From Lichenicola sp965198655 (GTDB taxonomy: Bacteria; Pseudomonadota; Alphaproteobacteria; Acetobacterales; Acetobacteraceae): 64,000 nucleotides of DNA. Shown piece after piece: positions 10,103 to 21,638 of this stretch; position 1 is the first letter of the stretch; the number at the start of each line of letters is the position of its first letter. The translations under genes and the position numbers were made by a program. The notes under the pieces are model-generated. The model was not told the origin of the DNA, searched no databases, and saw only the letters and a program-made list of their open reading frames with translations. The stretch is from NCBI GenBank assembly GCA_965198655.1, contig OZ240668.1:1674001-1738000 (forward strand). The letters are read 5' to 3'.

Positions 10103-12295
10103 GCCGACGGCACCAGGACCAGGGTGGACAGCGGCGGCAGCGTCAGCGTCAGCGAGGCCGGCTGGTCGTGCATCGGCACATCTGTCGCCGTCACCGCGCC
10201 GTGGTTGCCGACGTTGGAGCCGCCATAGCGCTCGGCGTCGCTGTTCAGCAGCTCCTGCCAGGAACCCGCCTGGCTGACGCCGACCGCATAGTCGTGACGC
10301 ACCACTGGGGTGAAGTTGCACACCACCAGCGCCGGCCGGTCTCCCCACCGTCCGTAGCGCAGCCAGGCGAACACGCTCTGGTCGGCGTCGTGCAGCACCA
10401 CCCAGCGGAACCCGTCGGCCTCGGTGTCTCGGGCGTGCAGCGCCGGCTCGCTGCGATACAGGGCGTTCAGGTCGCGCAGCAGCAACTGCACGCCGCGGTT
10501 GGCGGGCGTGTCCAGCAGCCACCAGTCCAGCCCGGTATCGTGGTTCCACTCGCGCCACTGCGCGATCTCGCTGCCCATGAACAACAGCTTCTTGCCGGGA
10601 TGGGTCCACATGAAGCCGTAATAGGCGCGCAGGTTGGCGAACCTCTGCCAGTCGTCGGCGCCCGGCATCTTGCCGATCATCGAGCCCTTTCCGTACACCA
10701 CCTCGTCGTGGCTGATCGGCAGCACGAAGCGCTCGGAGAAGGCGTAGACCAGGCCGAACGAGATCTCGCCGTGGTGCCAGCGGCGATACACCGGCTGCTC
10801 CTCGATGTAGTGCAGGGTGTCATGCATCCACCCCATGTTCCACTTGTAGTCGAAGCCGAGCCCGCCCTCGTCGGCGGAGCCGGTGACGTGCGGGAACGAG
10901 GTCGACTCTTCCGCCACCAGGATGGCGCCGGGGGCAACCTCCTTCACCGCCCGGCTCAGGTCCTGCAGGAAGGCGATCGACTCCAGGTTCTCGCGGCCGC
11001 CGTAACGGTTCGGCACCCATTCGCCCTGCTTGCGGCTGTAGTCGCGGTACAGCATGGAGGCGACCGCGTCGACGCGAAGCCCGTCGATGTGGAACTGCCG
11101 CAGCCAGAACAGCCCGCTGGCGATCATGAAGCCGCGCACCTCGTTGCGGCCGAGGTTGTAGATGAAGGTGTTCCAGTCCTGGTGGTAGCCCTCGAACGGG
11201 TTGCCGTGCTCGTACAGCGCGGTGCCGTCGAAATGCGCCAGTCCGTGCGCGTCGGTCGGGAAGTGCGCCGGCACCCAGTCCAGCACCACGCCGAGTCCGG
11301 CCGCATGGCAGCGATCGACGAACCGGGCGAACTCCGCCGGCGGTCCCATGCGCGAGGTCGGCGCGAACTGCCCCAGCACCTGGTATCCCCACGAGCCGCC
11401 GAACGGGTGCTCCATGATCGGCATCAGCTCGATGTGGGTGAAGCCCAGCTCCTTTACGTAGGGAATCAGCCGGTTGCCCAGCCGCTCCCAGTTCGGTGTC
11501 GCGCCTTCCTCGTGCGGCAGCCAGGACATGGCGTGCAGCTCGTAGAACGACAGCGGCGCGTCCGGCGCCTGGGCGGCACCCCGGCGCGCCATCCAGTCGT
11601 CGTCGGTCCAGGCGTAGGGGTTGGGATCGGCGATGATGGAGGCGGTCGCCGGCGGCAGTTCGGCCTGCCAGGCGACCGGATCGGCACGCCACGGCAGCAG
11701 GTTGCCGTCCGGTCCGACCAGCTCGTACTTGTAGGCGTCGCCGGGTGCGGCGCCGGGCACGAACAGCTCCCACACCCCCGAGGGCTGTCGCACGCGCATC
11801 GGGTTGCGCCTGCCGTCCCAGTTGTTGAAGCGGCCGACCACCGACACGCGCTGCGCGTTCGGCGCCCACACCGCGAAGCGCGTGCCGTCCACGCCGTCCA
11901 GCGTCATCGCATGGGCGCCCAGCACCTGTGCCAGGTCGCGATGGCGCCCCTCGGAGATCAGGTAGATGTCGAGCTCGCCGAGCAGCGGCGGGAACGCGTA
12001 AGGGTCGGCGACCTCCCGCACCGCCTCGCCGCCGACGGGATCCGGCGACGCGACGCGCAGCCGGTACGGCTGCTCGCCCTGCACCAGCCCCGACCACAGC
12101 CCGTCGCCGTGCACACGCGCCAGGGTGCCGCGAACGGCGCCGCTGGTGGCATCCACCACCTCCACCCGCGACGCCTCGGGCAGGAAGGTGCGCACCGCCA
12201 CCCCGCCCTCCACGGGATGCGGCCCGAGCAGGGAGAACGGGTCGCCGTGGCGTGCGCGGACAAGCGAGTCGATCGCCCCCGGATGCGGCAGGTGC

Positions 12296-12303
<8 letters not shown>
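10099..12303 (-). CDS. glgB: 1,4-alpha-glucan branching enzyme
   Basis: GH13 glycogen branching enzyme, 734 residues. It cuts alpha-1,4-glucan and re-attaches chains by alpha-1,6 bonds. The protein has an N-terminal carbohydrate-binding region, a CBM48 domain (FAVWAPNAQRVSVVGRFNNW), the (beta/alpha)8 barrel and a C-terminal beta domain. Catalytic residues are Asp412 (GLRVDAVASM) and Glu465 (LVAEEST); their 53-residue spacing equals that in E. coli GlgB. The start MSEHLPHPG overlaps the end of treS-mak by 8 bp. In GlgE-pathway organisms GlgB branches the linear glucan built by GlgE. Confidence 0.95.
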
Positions 12304-15664
<3,361 letters not shown>

Positions 15665-15676
15665 GGATACGGTGCC

Positions 15677-18600
15677 TCAGGAAGCGGGTGCAGCGCGCCA
15701 GATCAGGTAGGGCCGATCGGGCGTCAGGGTGATGGAATGGTTGCGGCCGGACAGCGTGAAGCTGCCCCCTGCCGCCAGGTCGTCGACGTCGAGCATGCCC
15801 TGGTCGGGCAGTCCCCACTTCCACAGCGGCACGTCGATCGAGGCGGTCTGCACGTGGTTCGGATCGAGGCTGATCGCCACCAGGACCACGTTGCCGCGAT
15901 CGCGCGTCGCCTTCTCGAACACCAGCACCGCCTCGTTGGCTGTCTGCAGGAAGCTGATGCCGTGATGAGTGCGCAGCGCCGGGTTGTCGCGCCGTATGGC
16001 GTTGAGCCGGGTGATCTCGGGCACGATGTTGCCGGGCCGTGACCAGTCCCAGTGCCGGATCTGGAACTTCTCGCTGTCGAGGTACTCCTCCTTGCCCGGC
16101 GCCAGCGGCGTACCCTCGCACAGCTCGAAACCGTTGTAGACGCCCCACAGCCCGGACAGCGTGGCGGCCGCCGCAGCTCGGATCAGGAACGCGGCCCGGG
16201 TCGTGTTCTGCAGGAAGGACGGGTTGATGTCCGGCGTGTTGACGAAGAAATGCGGCCGGAAGAAGTCGCGTGCCGCTTCCGTGGTCAGCTGCGTCAGGTA
16301 CTCGGTCAGCTCCGCCTTGGTGTTGCGCCAGGTGAAGTAGGTGTAGCTCTGCGAGAACCCGACCTTGCCCAGCCGGTTCATCACCTTGGGCCGCGTGAAG
16401 GCCTCGGCCAGGAACACCGCATCCGGATAGCGCGCCCGCACCTCGGCGATCATCCACTGCCAGAACGGGAACGGCTTGGTGTGCGGGTTGTCCACCCGGA
16501 ACAGCCGGATACCCTTCTCGCACCAGAACAGCACCACGTTCGCCAGCGCCATCCACAGCGCCGGCACGCTGCCAGGTCCGTTCTCGGTCGCGGGCGCGTA
16601 GAAGTCGACGTTGACGATGTCCTGGTACTTCTTGGGCGGGTTCTCGGCGTAGCGGATTGTCCCGTCGGGGCGCCAGTCGAACCAGTCCTTGTGCTCGCGC
16701 AGCCAGGGATGGTCGGGCGCGCACTGGATCGCGAAGTCCAGCGCCAGCTCCAGCCCCGCCGCTTCCGCCGCCTCGCGCAGGTGCAGGAAGTCCGCCAGCG
16801 TGCCGAGCTCCGGGTGGATCGCGTCGTGCCCGCCTTCCGCGCTGCCGACGGCATAGGGGCTGCCGACATCCTCCGGTCCCGGGGTCAGGGTGTTGTTGGG
16901 TCCCTTGCGGTTCAGCCGGCCGATGGGATGGATCGGCGGGAAGTAGAGCACGTCGAAGCCCATGGCGCGTATGCGCGGCAGGTGACGCTCCACGTCGGCG
17001 AAGGTGCCGTGACGGCCGGGGTCGTCGGCCATGGAGCGCGGGAACACCTCGTACCAGCTGGCGAACCCGGCGCCGGTGCGCTCCGCGTCGACCGGGATCT
17101 CGGCGCTGCGGACGCCGAACGGCCGCGCGTCCGCCGCCGCCATGGACGTCGCCAGCTCGTCCGACAGCAGGATCGTGCGCTTCCCATCCTCGTCCGACGC
17201 GTCAAGCGCCCGCAGCACGGTGTCCAGCCCGCCACTGGCGCGCGCCGCCGCCGCCCGCACCAGCGCCATGCCCTCGACGATCTCCAGCGCCGTCGGCACG
17301 CCCGCCTTGTGCTTGGCGCCCAGCTCGTGGCGATAGGTCGCCCACACGTCCCGCCAGGCCTCCACCCGGTAGCGGTGCGGGCCGCGCCGTTCCAGCGGAA
17401 AGCTCGCCTGCCAGCGGTCGTTGCCGAGCAGGCGCATGGACGCCTCGTGCCAGTCCACGTCGCCCGGCCCCTGCCATTGCAGCGCCGCCGCCAGCATGTC
17501 GTGGCCGTCGCCGATGACGTCGATCTCCACCTCGACCGTGTCACCGGCGGTGCGCTTCACCGGGAACGCGCCGCCATCCACCGCCGGGCTCGGCGCCTCC
17601 AGCGCCAGACGCGGCCATTGCCCCGCGTCGAGCGCCGACTGCTCGTCCAGCGGCAGCGGCGTCCCGTCGTGCAGCCGGTTGGCGCGGAACGCGCAGAGTG
17701 CCGCGGGCGGCAGCGTCACCGGGCGGCCCGGCACCAGCTTCTCGTGCCCGGTGGGATCATCCGTGCCCGCCAGCGGCGCGAAGGCCGAGAACGCCCCGCC
17801 GGTCCAGGGCAGCACGCCGGCCGGATCGACCGTGGCCGGCGCGCTGCCGGTGTTCAGCAGCAGCAGGGTGGCGTCGTGGCTGGTGCGCGGGTCGTCGGTG
17901 GTGCCGCGCAGGATCGCGGTCACCGCCTGGCCCGGCGCCGACAGCACGTGCGGCAGCCCGAGCCCGCGCGTCTGGTCCGCGATCGCCGCCAGCCGGGCGG
18001 CCTCGTCGGGTGCCACTGCCCCGTCCGGCACGATCCAGCCGATGCCGTCGGCGACCGCGAGCCCGAGCAGGCGGCGCGCGTCCCCGGCCGGATCCGCCGG
18101 CATTGCCGCCAGCACCGGTGCCACGCCCCGCAGCAGCGCCAGCTCGTCGGCGAACCAGTCCGCCTTGCCGTCCCACCAGGCCAGCGACGACAGCACGCCG
18201 TCCAGCCCGAGTCCGGCGAACGACGCGATCTCGCCCCATGGAATCCCGGCGGTGTCGACGATCAGCACCATGCCGGGCGCCGAGGCCCTGACCGCCCGCA
18301 GCAACGGCAGCCTCAGCCCGTCCGCCACGCGGGCCAGCCCAAGCAGCCGCGCCCCGGACACGCCCCGCCCGTTCAGGCCGCGCAGCACCTCGCCCCAGTA
18401 GCGCCCGACCGCCTCCGCATCCTCGGGCGTCGCCACCTGCGCGTCGTTGCACGTGTCGGAGAAGTCCTGCCTCGGGTCGAGCGCCAACGACGGCGGCCTG
18501 CGCGGGAACAGCTCCGGGCGCGCCGTGGCGGCGGCGCCGTCCGCGGCGACGCGCGAGACGTCCAGGTCCAGCAGCACCGGCGCGTCCGGCAGCGGGGCGG

Positions 18601-18805
18601 GAAGCACCGGATCGAGCGGCCCGGTCAGGCCGTCGCTGTTCTCGTGGCGGAACGCGTCGGGCAGCAGCACCGCGTCGAACGCCGCCGGCAGCGGTCCCGC
18701 CTCGGCGGCCGGCCGCAGCAGCAGGCGCGACAAAACGCTGCGCCCAGGCGCGCTCCGGACCACGGCCTCGGCGAGGTCCTGCTTCACCGGTTCGATCACG
18801 TCCAT
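15677..18805 (-). CDS. glgE: maltose-1-phosphate maltosyltransferase with N-terminal extension
   Basis: GlgE extends alpha-1,4-glucans with maltosyl units from maltose-1-phosphate (EC 2.4.99.16). The C-terminal ~660 residues hold the canonical enzyme: an N-terminal beta domain (DTVEVEIDVIGDGHDML), then the GH13_3 barrel with nucleophile Asp772 (FRVDNPHTKPF) and acid Glu801 (FLAEAFTRPK). The 29-residue spacing matches D394/E423 of Streptomyces GlgE. The first ~380 residues are extra; they contain a barrel-like segment (LRAVRASAPGMVLIVDTAG, then SLAWWDGKADWF) that resembles a degenerate GH13-type or amylase-like domain. It is the first gene of the glucan operon and has an EcfG-type promoter 184 bp upstream. 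The start at MDVIEPVKQD has an AGGATCGGG ribosome-binding site. Confidence 0.93.
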   Translation of the reverse strand: MDVIEPVKQDLAEAVVRSAPGRSVLSRLLLRPAAEAGPLPAAFDAVLLPDAFRHENSDGLTGPLDPVLPAPLPDAPVLLDLDVSRVAADGAAATARPELFPRRPPSLALDPRQDFSDTCNDAQVATPEDAEAVGRYWGEVLRGLNGRGVSGARLLGLARVADGLRLPLLRAVRASAPGMVLIVDTAGIPWGEIASFAGLGLDGVLSSLAWWDGKADWFADELALLRGVAPVLAAMPADPAGDARRLLGLAVADGIGWIVPDGAVAPDEAARLAAIADQTRGLGLPHVLSAPGQAVTAILRGTTDDPRTSHDATLLLLNTGSAPATVDPAGVLPWTGGAFSAFAPLAGTDDPTGHEKLVPGRPVTLPPAALCAFRANRLHDGTPLPLDEQSALDAGQWPRLALEAPSPAVDGGAFPVKRTAGDTVEVEIDVIGDGHDMLAAALQWQGPGDVDWHEASMRLLGNDRWQASFPLERRGPHRYRVEAWRDVWATYRHELGAKHKAGVPTALEIVEGMALVRAAAARASGGLDTVLRALDASDEDGKRTILLSDELATSMAAADARPFGVRSAEIPVDAERTGAGFASWYEVFPRSMADDPGRHGTFADVERHLPRIRAMGFDVLYFPPIHPIGRLNRKGPNNTLTPGPEDVGSPYAVGSAEGGHDAIHPELGTLADFLHLREAAEAAGLELALDFAIQCAPDHPWLREHKDWFDWRPDGTIRYAENPPKKYQDIVNVDFYAPATENGPGSVPALWMALANVVLFWCEKGIRLFRVDNPHTKPFPFWQWMIAEVRARYPDAVFLAEAFTRPKVMNRLGKVGFSQSYTYFTWRNTKAELTEYLTQLTTEAARDFFRPHFFVNTPDINPSFLQNTTRAAFLIRAAAAATLSGLWGVYNGFELCEGTPLAPGKEEYLDSEKFQIRHWDWSRPGNIVPEITRLNAIRRDNPALRTHHGISFLQTANEAVLVFEKATRDRGNVVLVAISLDPNHVQTASIDVPLWKWGLPDQGMLDVDDLAAGGSFTLSGRNHSITLTPDRPYLIWRAAPAS

Positions 18806-18909
18806 GTCTTGTCCCGATCCTGAAAGGGCGACCCCGGTCGCGGCGGGTCCCGCGGGTCTGGAAGCCAGGCCTGCTGCTTGAGGTCCTTGAAGCGCGCGCA
18901 GGGTGCGAT

Positions 18910-18948
18910 CGGGTTGGAGATCACCTGGACGGCCACGATCCCAACCCG
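18910..18948 (-). promoter_or_regulatory. long imperfect hairpin in glgE leader
   Basis: CGGGTTGGAGATC (18910-18922) pairs with GATCCCAACCCG (18937-18948) with one bulged base, around a 14-nt loop. The pair lies inside the predicted ~175-nt untranslated leader of glgE, between the EcfG promoter and the start codon. It could affect translation or early termination of the glucan operon, or it may be a remnant of a second promoter region. The 18806-19037 spacer holds no convincing gene. Confidence 0.3.
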
Positions 18949-18988
18949 GTTCCCGCCCCGGGCCCGGACCTGCGGCATCGTCCGGGCG

Positions 18989-19013
18989 AACGTAGCCCGG
19001 CAGACCCGGTTCC
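18989..19013 (-). promoter_or_regulatory. EcfG-type general stress promoter for glgE operon
   Basis: Read on the minus strand the sequence is GGAAC, 16 bases, CGTT: the consensus for alphaproteobacterial EcfG (general stress response) sigma factors. The -35 element is at 19009-19013 and the -10 element at 18989-18992. It faces glgE, whose start codon lies 184 bp downstream. The two EcfG-type sigma genes, nepR and phyR are the immediate neighbours, so direct control of the glucan/trehalose operon by the stress response is a strong inference. A 13-bp direct repeat of the -35 region lies exactly 60 bp downstream (18944-18956). Confidence 0.75.
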
Positions 19014-19037
19014 CGCGCGGCGCCCGGTCCGAAACCG

Positions 19038-19778
19038 TTACAGGTCCACGCCGCCGCTCACCGCCTGGTAGGTGGCGATCGCCAGCGTCAGCGGCTCGAA
19101 CGGCTTGGTGATCACGAAGGCCGGCTCCACCGCGTCGCCGGTCAGCAGCCGCTCCGGATAGGCGGTCACAAAGATCACCGGCGCGTAGTGGTGCTTCAGG
19201 ATCCGGCTGACCGCCGAGGTGCCGTCGCCGCCGAGGCCGAGGTTGATGTCGGCCAGGATCAGCCCCGGCTTGGTCGCCTGCGCCAGCCGCACCGCGTCCA
19301 CCTCGGTGGAGGCCACGCCGACCACCCGGTGTCCGCAGCCTTGCACCAGCTCCTCGATGTCCATGGCGATGATCGGCTCGTCCTCGATGATCAGCACGTC
19401 GGTGGCGGCGGCGGCGCGCAGCCGCTCGCGGGCGTCGCCCAGCTCCGCCGACGCGTGGGGGAGCTCCAGCATCACGATCGGCGCCGCCTCCTCGATCGGC
19501 ACCTCCTCCAGCGCCGTCAGCAGCAGCAGCTGGCGCTGCTTGGAGTTGAGCCCGTCCACCAGCGACGGCAGGGTCGAGACGGCGGCGTCGAACCGGCGCG
19601 TGACCCAGTGATACAGGCCGTATCGCGGCGTCAGGGCGTCGTCGGTGGAGGCCAGCATCTCGCGCAGGCTTTCGGCGACGAGCAGGTCGCCGCGCGGTTG
19701 GCTTCCGGTCAGGGCGCGGGCATAACGTCGCGCATAGGGAAGGGCGCGGAGTAGGTCATCGCGCCGCGTGCTGGCCAT
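19038..19778 (-). CDS. phyR: PhyR general stress response anti-anti-sigma regulator
   Basis: A 246-residue response regulator with the PhyR layout. Residues 1-~120 form a sigma-factor-like domain (LLRALPYARRYARALTG, LNSKQRQLLLLTALEEVPIEEAA). The C-terminal receiver domain has acidic residues in LIIEDEP, phospho-acceptor Asp177 (LILADINLG) and Lys in VITKPFEP. When phosphorylated, PhyR exposes the sigma-like domain, which sequesters NepR and frees EcfG. It is divergent from the first sigma gene, with starts only ~30 bp apart, and nepR and a HisKA_2 kinase gene follow on the plus strand, the usual locus composition. The start MASTRRDD has a GAGAGAGA-type ribosome-binding site. Confidence 0.95.
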   Translation of the reverse strand: MASTRRDDLLRALPYARRYARALTGSQPRGDLLVAESLREMLASTDDALTPRYGLYHWVTRRFDAAVSTLPSLVDGLNSKQRQLLLLTALEEVPIEEAAPIVMLELPHASAELGDARERLRAAAATDVLIIEDEPIIAMDIEELVQGCGHRVVGVASTEVDAVRLAQATKPGLILADINLGLGGDGTSAVSRILKHHYAPVIFVTAYPERLLTGDAVEPAFVITKPFEPLTLAIATYQAVSGGVDL

Positions 19779-19809
19779 CAGGCGTCTCTCTCTGTGGATA
19801 GGATTGCGT

Positions 19810-20343
19810 TTGGACGAGCGGATTGGAGGGGGCGGGGCGCCCGGGGACCGGTCGGGCGGCGAGGAGATCCACCGGCAGATGACGGCTCTGCTGCCGCACC
19901 TGCGCGCCTTCGGGCGCTTCCTGACCCGCGACCCGACCGCCGCCGACGACTTGGTCCAGGATACGGTGGTGCGCGCCCTGGCGGCGCAGGCATCGTTCCA
20001 GCCGGGCACCAACCTGAAGGCCTGGCTGTTCACCATCGAGCGCAACGCCTTCTACGAGCAGGCGCGCCGCCGCCGGCGCGAGACCCGCGTGCTGAGCGAG
20101 CACCTGCCCGAGGTCGAGCCGCACGCGCCGGAGGCGCACCGTCGCGGCGAGCTGTCGGATCTGTCCCGCCTGCTCTGGACGCTGCCGCCGCTGCTGCGCG
20201 AGGCCCTGGTGCTGGTCGGCGCGCAGGAGCTCAGCCACGAGGAGGCCGCCGCGATCTGCGGCGTGCCGATTGGCACCATGAAGGCTCGCGTGTCGCGAGC
20301 CCGTGGCCAGCTCGCGCGCAGCGTGGAGAATTCCGCCGGTTGA
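19810..20343 (+). CDS. ecfG: EcfG-type RNA polymerase sigma factor (copy 1)
   Basis: An ECF sigma factor of about 177 residues. Region 2 reads LRAFGRFLTRDPTAADDLVQDT followed by SFQPGTNLKAWLFTIERN; region 4 has SHEEAAAICGVPIGTMKARV, the DNA-binding helix-turn-helix. FQPGTN and the F-rich region 2.2-2.3 are typical of EcfG. I chose the TTG at 19810 because AGGA lies six bases before it. The frame is also open from a GTG at 19768, which would overlap the divergent phyR start, and an internal ATG lies at 19879. It probably directs transcription from GGAAC/CGTT promoters under PhyR-NepR control. Confidence 0.88.
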   Translation: MDERIGGGGAPGDRSGGEEIHRQMTALLPHLRAFGRFLTRDPTAADDLVQDTVVRALAAQASFQPGTNLKAWLFTIERNAFYEQARRRRRETRVLSEHLPEVEPHAPEAHRRGELSDLSRLLWTLPPLLREALVLVGAQELSHEEAAAICGVPIGTMKARVSRARGQLARSVENSAG

Positions 20344-20693
20344 TGCCGACCGCGTTCCGCCCGCAAGCGTTCTGGCCGGAGGCATGGGTGCATCGCCGCG
20401 ATTGATCATCCTGCCTCCTGGTCTGCTCGTTCTGGTCTATTGGAGCCGCGATCGGGCCCGCGCCATCCATGACACCGCGCCGACGCGGCGTGCAACAGCG
20501 CGGTCCGGTGGTGGCCCGGCCCGCACGGTTGCGGAAGGTGCCCGTCCTGTAAAGGGTCGGTTGGAACACCTTCCGGGGACGGGTTTCCGACCGGCGCGGT
20601 CCGCTCTCCTTTTCGTGATGAAAACCCGTCTCGCCGCATGCAACGTCCTCGCGGAGCCGTCCATTGCTCGGGCAGATTTCGGAGTGCGTGCAG
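20344..20693 (+). other. non-coding spacer between the two sigma genes
   Basis: A 350-bp stretch with no convincing gene on either strand. It contains GGAAC at 20563-20567, but the nearest GTT follows after only 14-15 bases, short of the 16-17 expected, so I do not call it an EcfG promoter. The promoter of the second sigma gene should lie here. Confidence 0.4.
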
Positions 20694-21281
20694 ATGTCGA
20701 ACAGCTTCCACGACCAGGTCATCTCCATCCTCCCCAAGCTTCGGGTCCAGGCCCTCGCCCTGACCCGCAACCGCGCGGCCGCGGAAGACCTAGTCCAGGA
20801 CGCCGTCTGCAACGCCCTGTCCGCCCAGACCAGCTTCATTCCCGGCACCAACTTCCCGGCCTGGATGCACCGCATCCTGCGCAACCGCTTCATCTCCAAC
20901 CTGCGCAAGCGCCGCGACACCACCGACATCGACGACGTGCCGGCCTCGGCCTTCGCCACCGAGGCCCCGCACGAGGACCGGCTGGCGCTCAAGGACCTGG
21001 GCAAGGCGATGACCCGTCTGCCCGCCGACCAGCGCGAGGCGCTGATCATGGTCGTGGTGCAGGGCATGAGCTACGAGAACCTCGCCGAGGCGACCGGCTG
21101 CGCGGTGGGAACCGCCAAGAGCCGCGTGTTCCGGGCGCGTCGCCAGCTCGAGACCTGGCTGACCGGCGAGGTGTCCGAGCACGCCGAGGGACGCGCCGCC
21201 GCCGCACGCGCCTCAGCCCTGAGCCGCACCCTCGACGCCCGGCTCGCCGCCGCCGCCCGGGAGCGTCGCCCCGCCGCCTGA
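20694..21281 (+). CDS. EcfG-type RNA polymerase sigma factor (copy 2)
   Basis: A second ECF sigma factor, 195 residues. Region 2 is LRVQALALTRNRAAAEDLVQDA and SFIPGTNFPAWMHRILRN; region 4 is SYENLAEATGCAVGTAKSRVFRARRQLE. It is followed by an Ala/Arg-rich C-terminal tail of ~35 residues that the first copy lacks. It shares the x-PGTN-x motif with EcfG but is clearly diverged from copy 1. GGAG lies 9 bp before the ATG at 20694. nepR follows 168 bp downstream. Alphaproteobacteria often carry several EcfG paralogues; whether both are held by the same NepR cannot be seen here. Confidence 0.88.
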   Translation: MSNSFHDQVISILPKLRVQALALTRNRAAAEDLVQDAVCNALSAQTSFIPGTNFPAWMHRILRNRFISNLRKRRDTTDIDDVPASAFATEAPHEDRLALKDLGKAMTRLPADQREALIMVVVQGMSYENLAEATGCAVGTAKSRVFRARRQLETWLTGEVSEHAEGRAAAARASALSRTLDARLAAAARERRPAA

Positions 21282-21355
21282 CGCCTGCCCGCCGCTCCTG
21301 GCTAGCGCCCCCGGCCAAGTGCGACGTGAAACCGGCGATCACGTGATTTCGTGAG

Positions 21356-21380
21356 GGAACGGGCCCAATTCGGGCCCGTT
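21356..21380 (+). promoter_or_regulatory. EcfG-type promoter for nepR-kinase operon
   Basis: GGAAC (21356-21360), 16 bases, CGTT (21377-21380): a perfect match to the general stress response promoter consensus, facing nepR. The predicted transcript would start near 21387 and give a ~60-nt leader. Autoregulation of nepR by EcfG is common in alphaproteobacteria and provides negative feedback. Confidence 0.8.
21358..21380. repeat. 9-bp inverted repeat embedded in the EcfG promoter
   Basis: AACGGGCCC - AATTC - GGGCCCGTT is a perfect inverted repeat that spans the -35 edge, spacer and -10 element of the promoter above. It may double as a terminator for the upstream sigma gene (ends 21281) or as a regulator-binding site. 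No T tract follows. Confidence 0.5.
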
Positions 21381-21449
21381 GCCATGCTCAAGGTCGTTGC
21401 CATTCCCACACGGCTTCGGCCTCGTCTCGTTTCGGGGTAGATCCGGTTG

Positions 21450-21638
21450 ATGACGTCAGCAAGCGATACGCCCCCGCGGCCCAACGGCGCGGAAGGCGTT
21501 CCGAAGCGCAAGCGCAAGACCGACAGCGCGTTCGAGCAATGGCTGCAGCGCGGCCTGCACCAGCTGTTCGACGACGTGGCCAACGAGCCGGTGCCGGACG
21601 AGCTGCGCAAGTTGATCGACGATGATCGCGGTGCCTGA
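21450..21638 (+). CDS. nepR: NepR anti-sigma factor
   Basis: A 62-residue protein with a basic, disordered N-terminus (RPNGAEGVPKRKRK) and the two short amphipathic helices of NepR: AFEQWLQRGLHQLFDDVANE and PVPDELRKLIDD. NepR binds EcfG and blocks it until phosphorylated PhyR removes it. The ATG at 21450 directly follows an in-frame TTG; I use the ATG. The 3' end overlaps the sensor kinase start by 17 bp, so the two are co-translated. It has its own EcfG promoter, which gives a feedback loop. Confidence 0.93.
   Translation: MTSASDTPPRPNGAEGVPKRKRKTDSAFEQWLQRGLHQLFDDVANEPVPDELRKLIDDDRGA

Noticed and set aside
18796..18978. Small minus-strand gene overlapping the glgE start (contains VGIVAVQVISNPIAP)
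   Set aside because: It overlaps the glgE start, spans the leader hairpin and has no clear ribosome-binding site; kept only as leader sequence.
20563..20587. GGAAC followed by a GTT, possible EcfG promoter before the second sigma gene
   Set aside because: The spacing is 14-15 bases and the -10 lacks the C of CGTT; too far from the 16-17-base consensus met at the two other sites.
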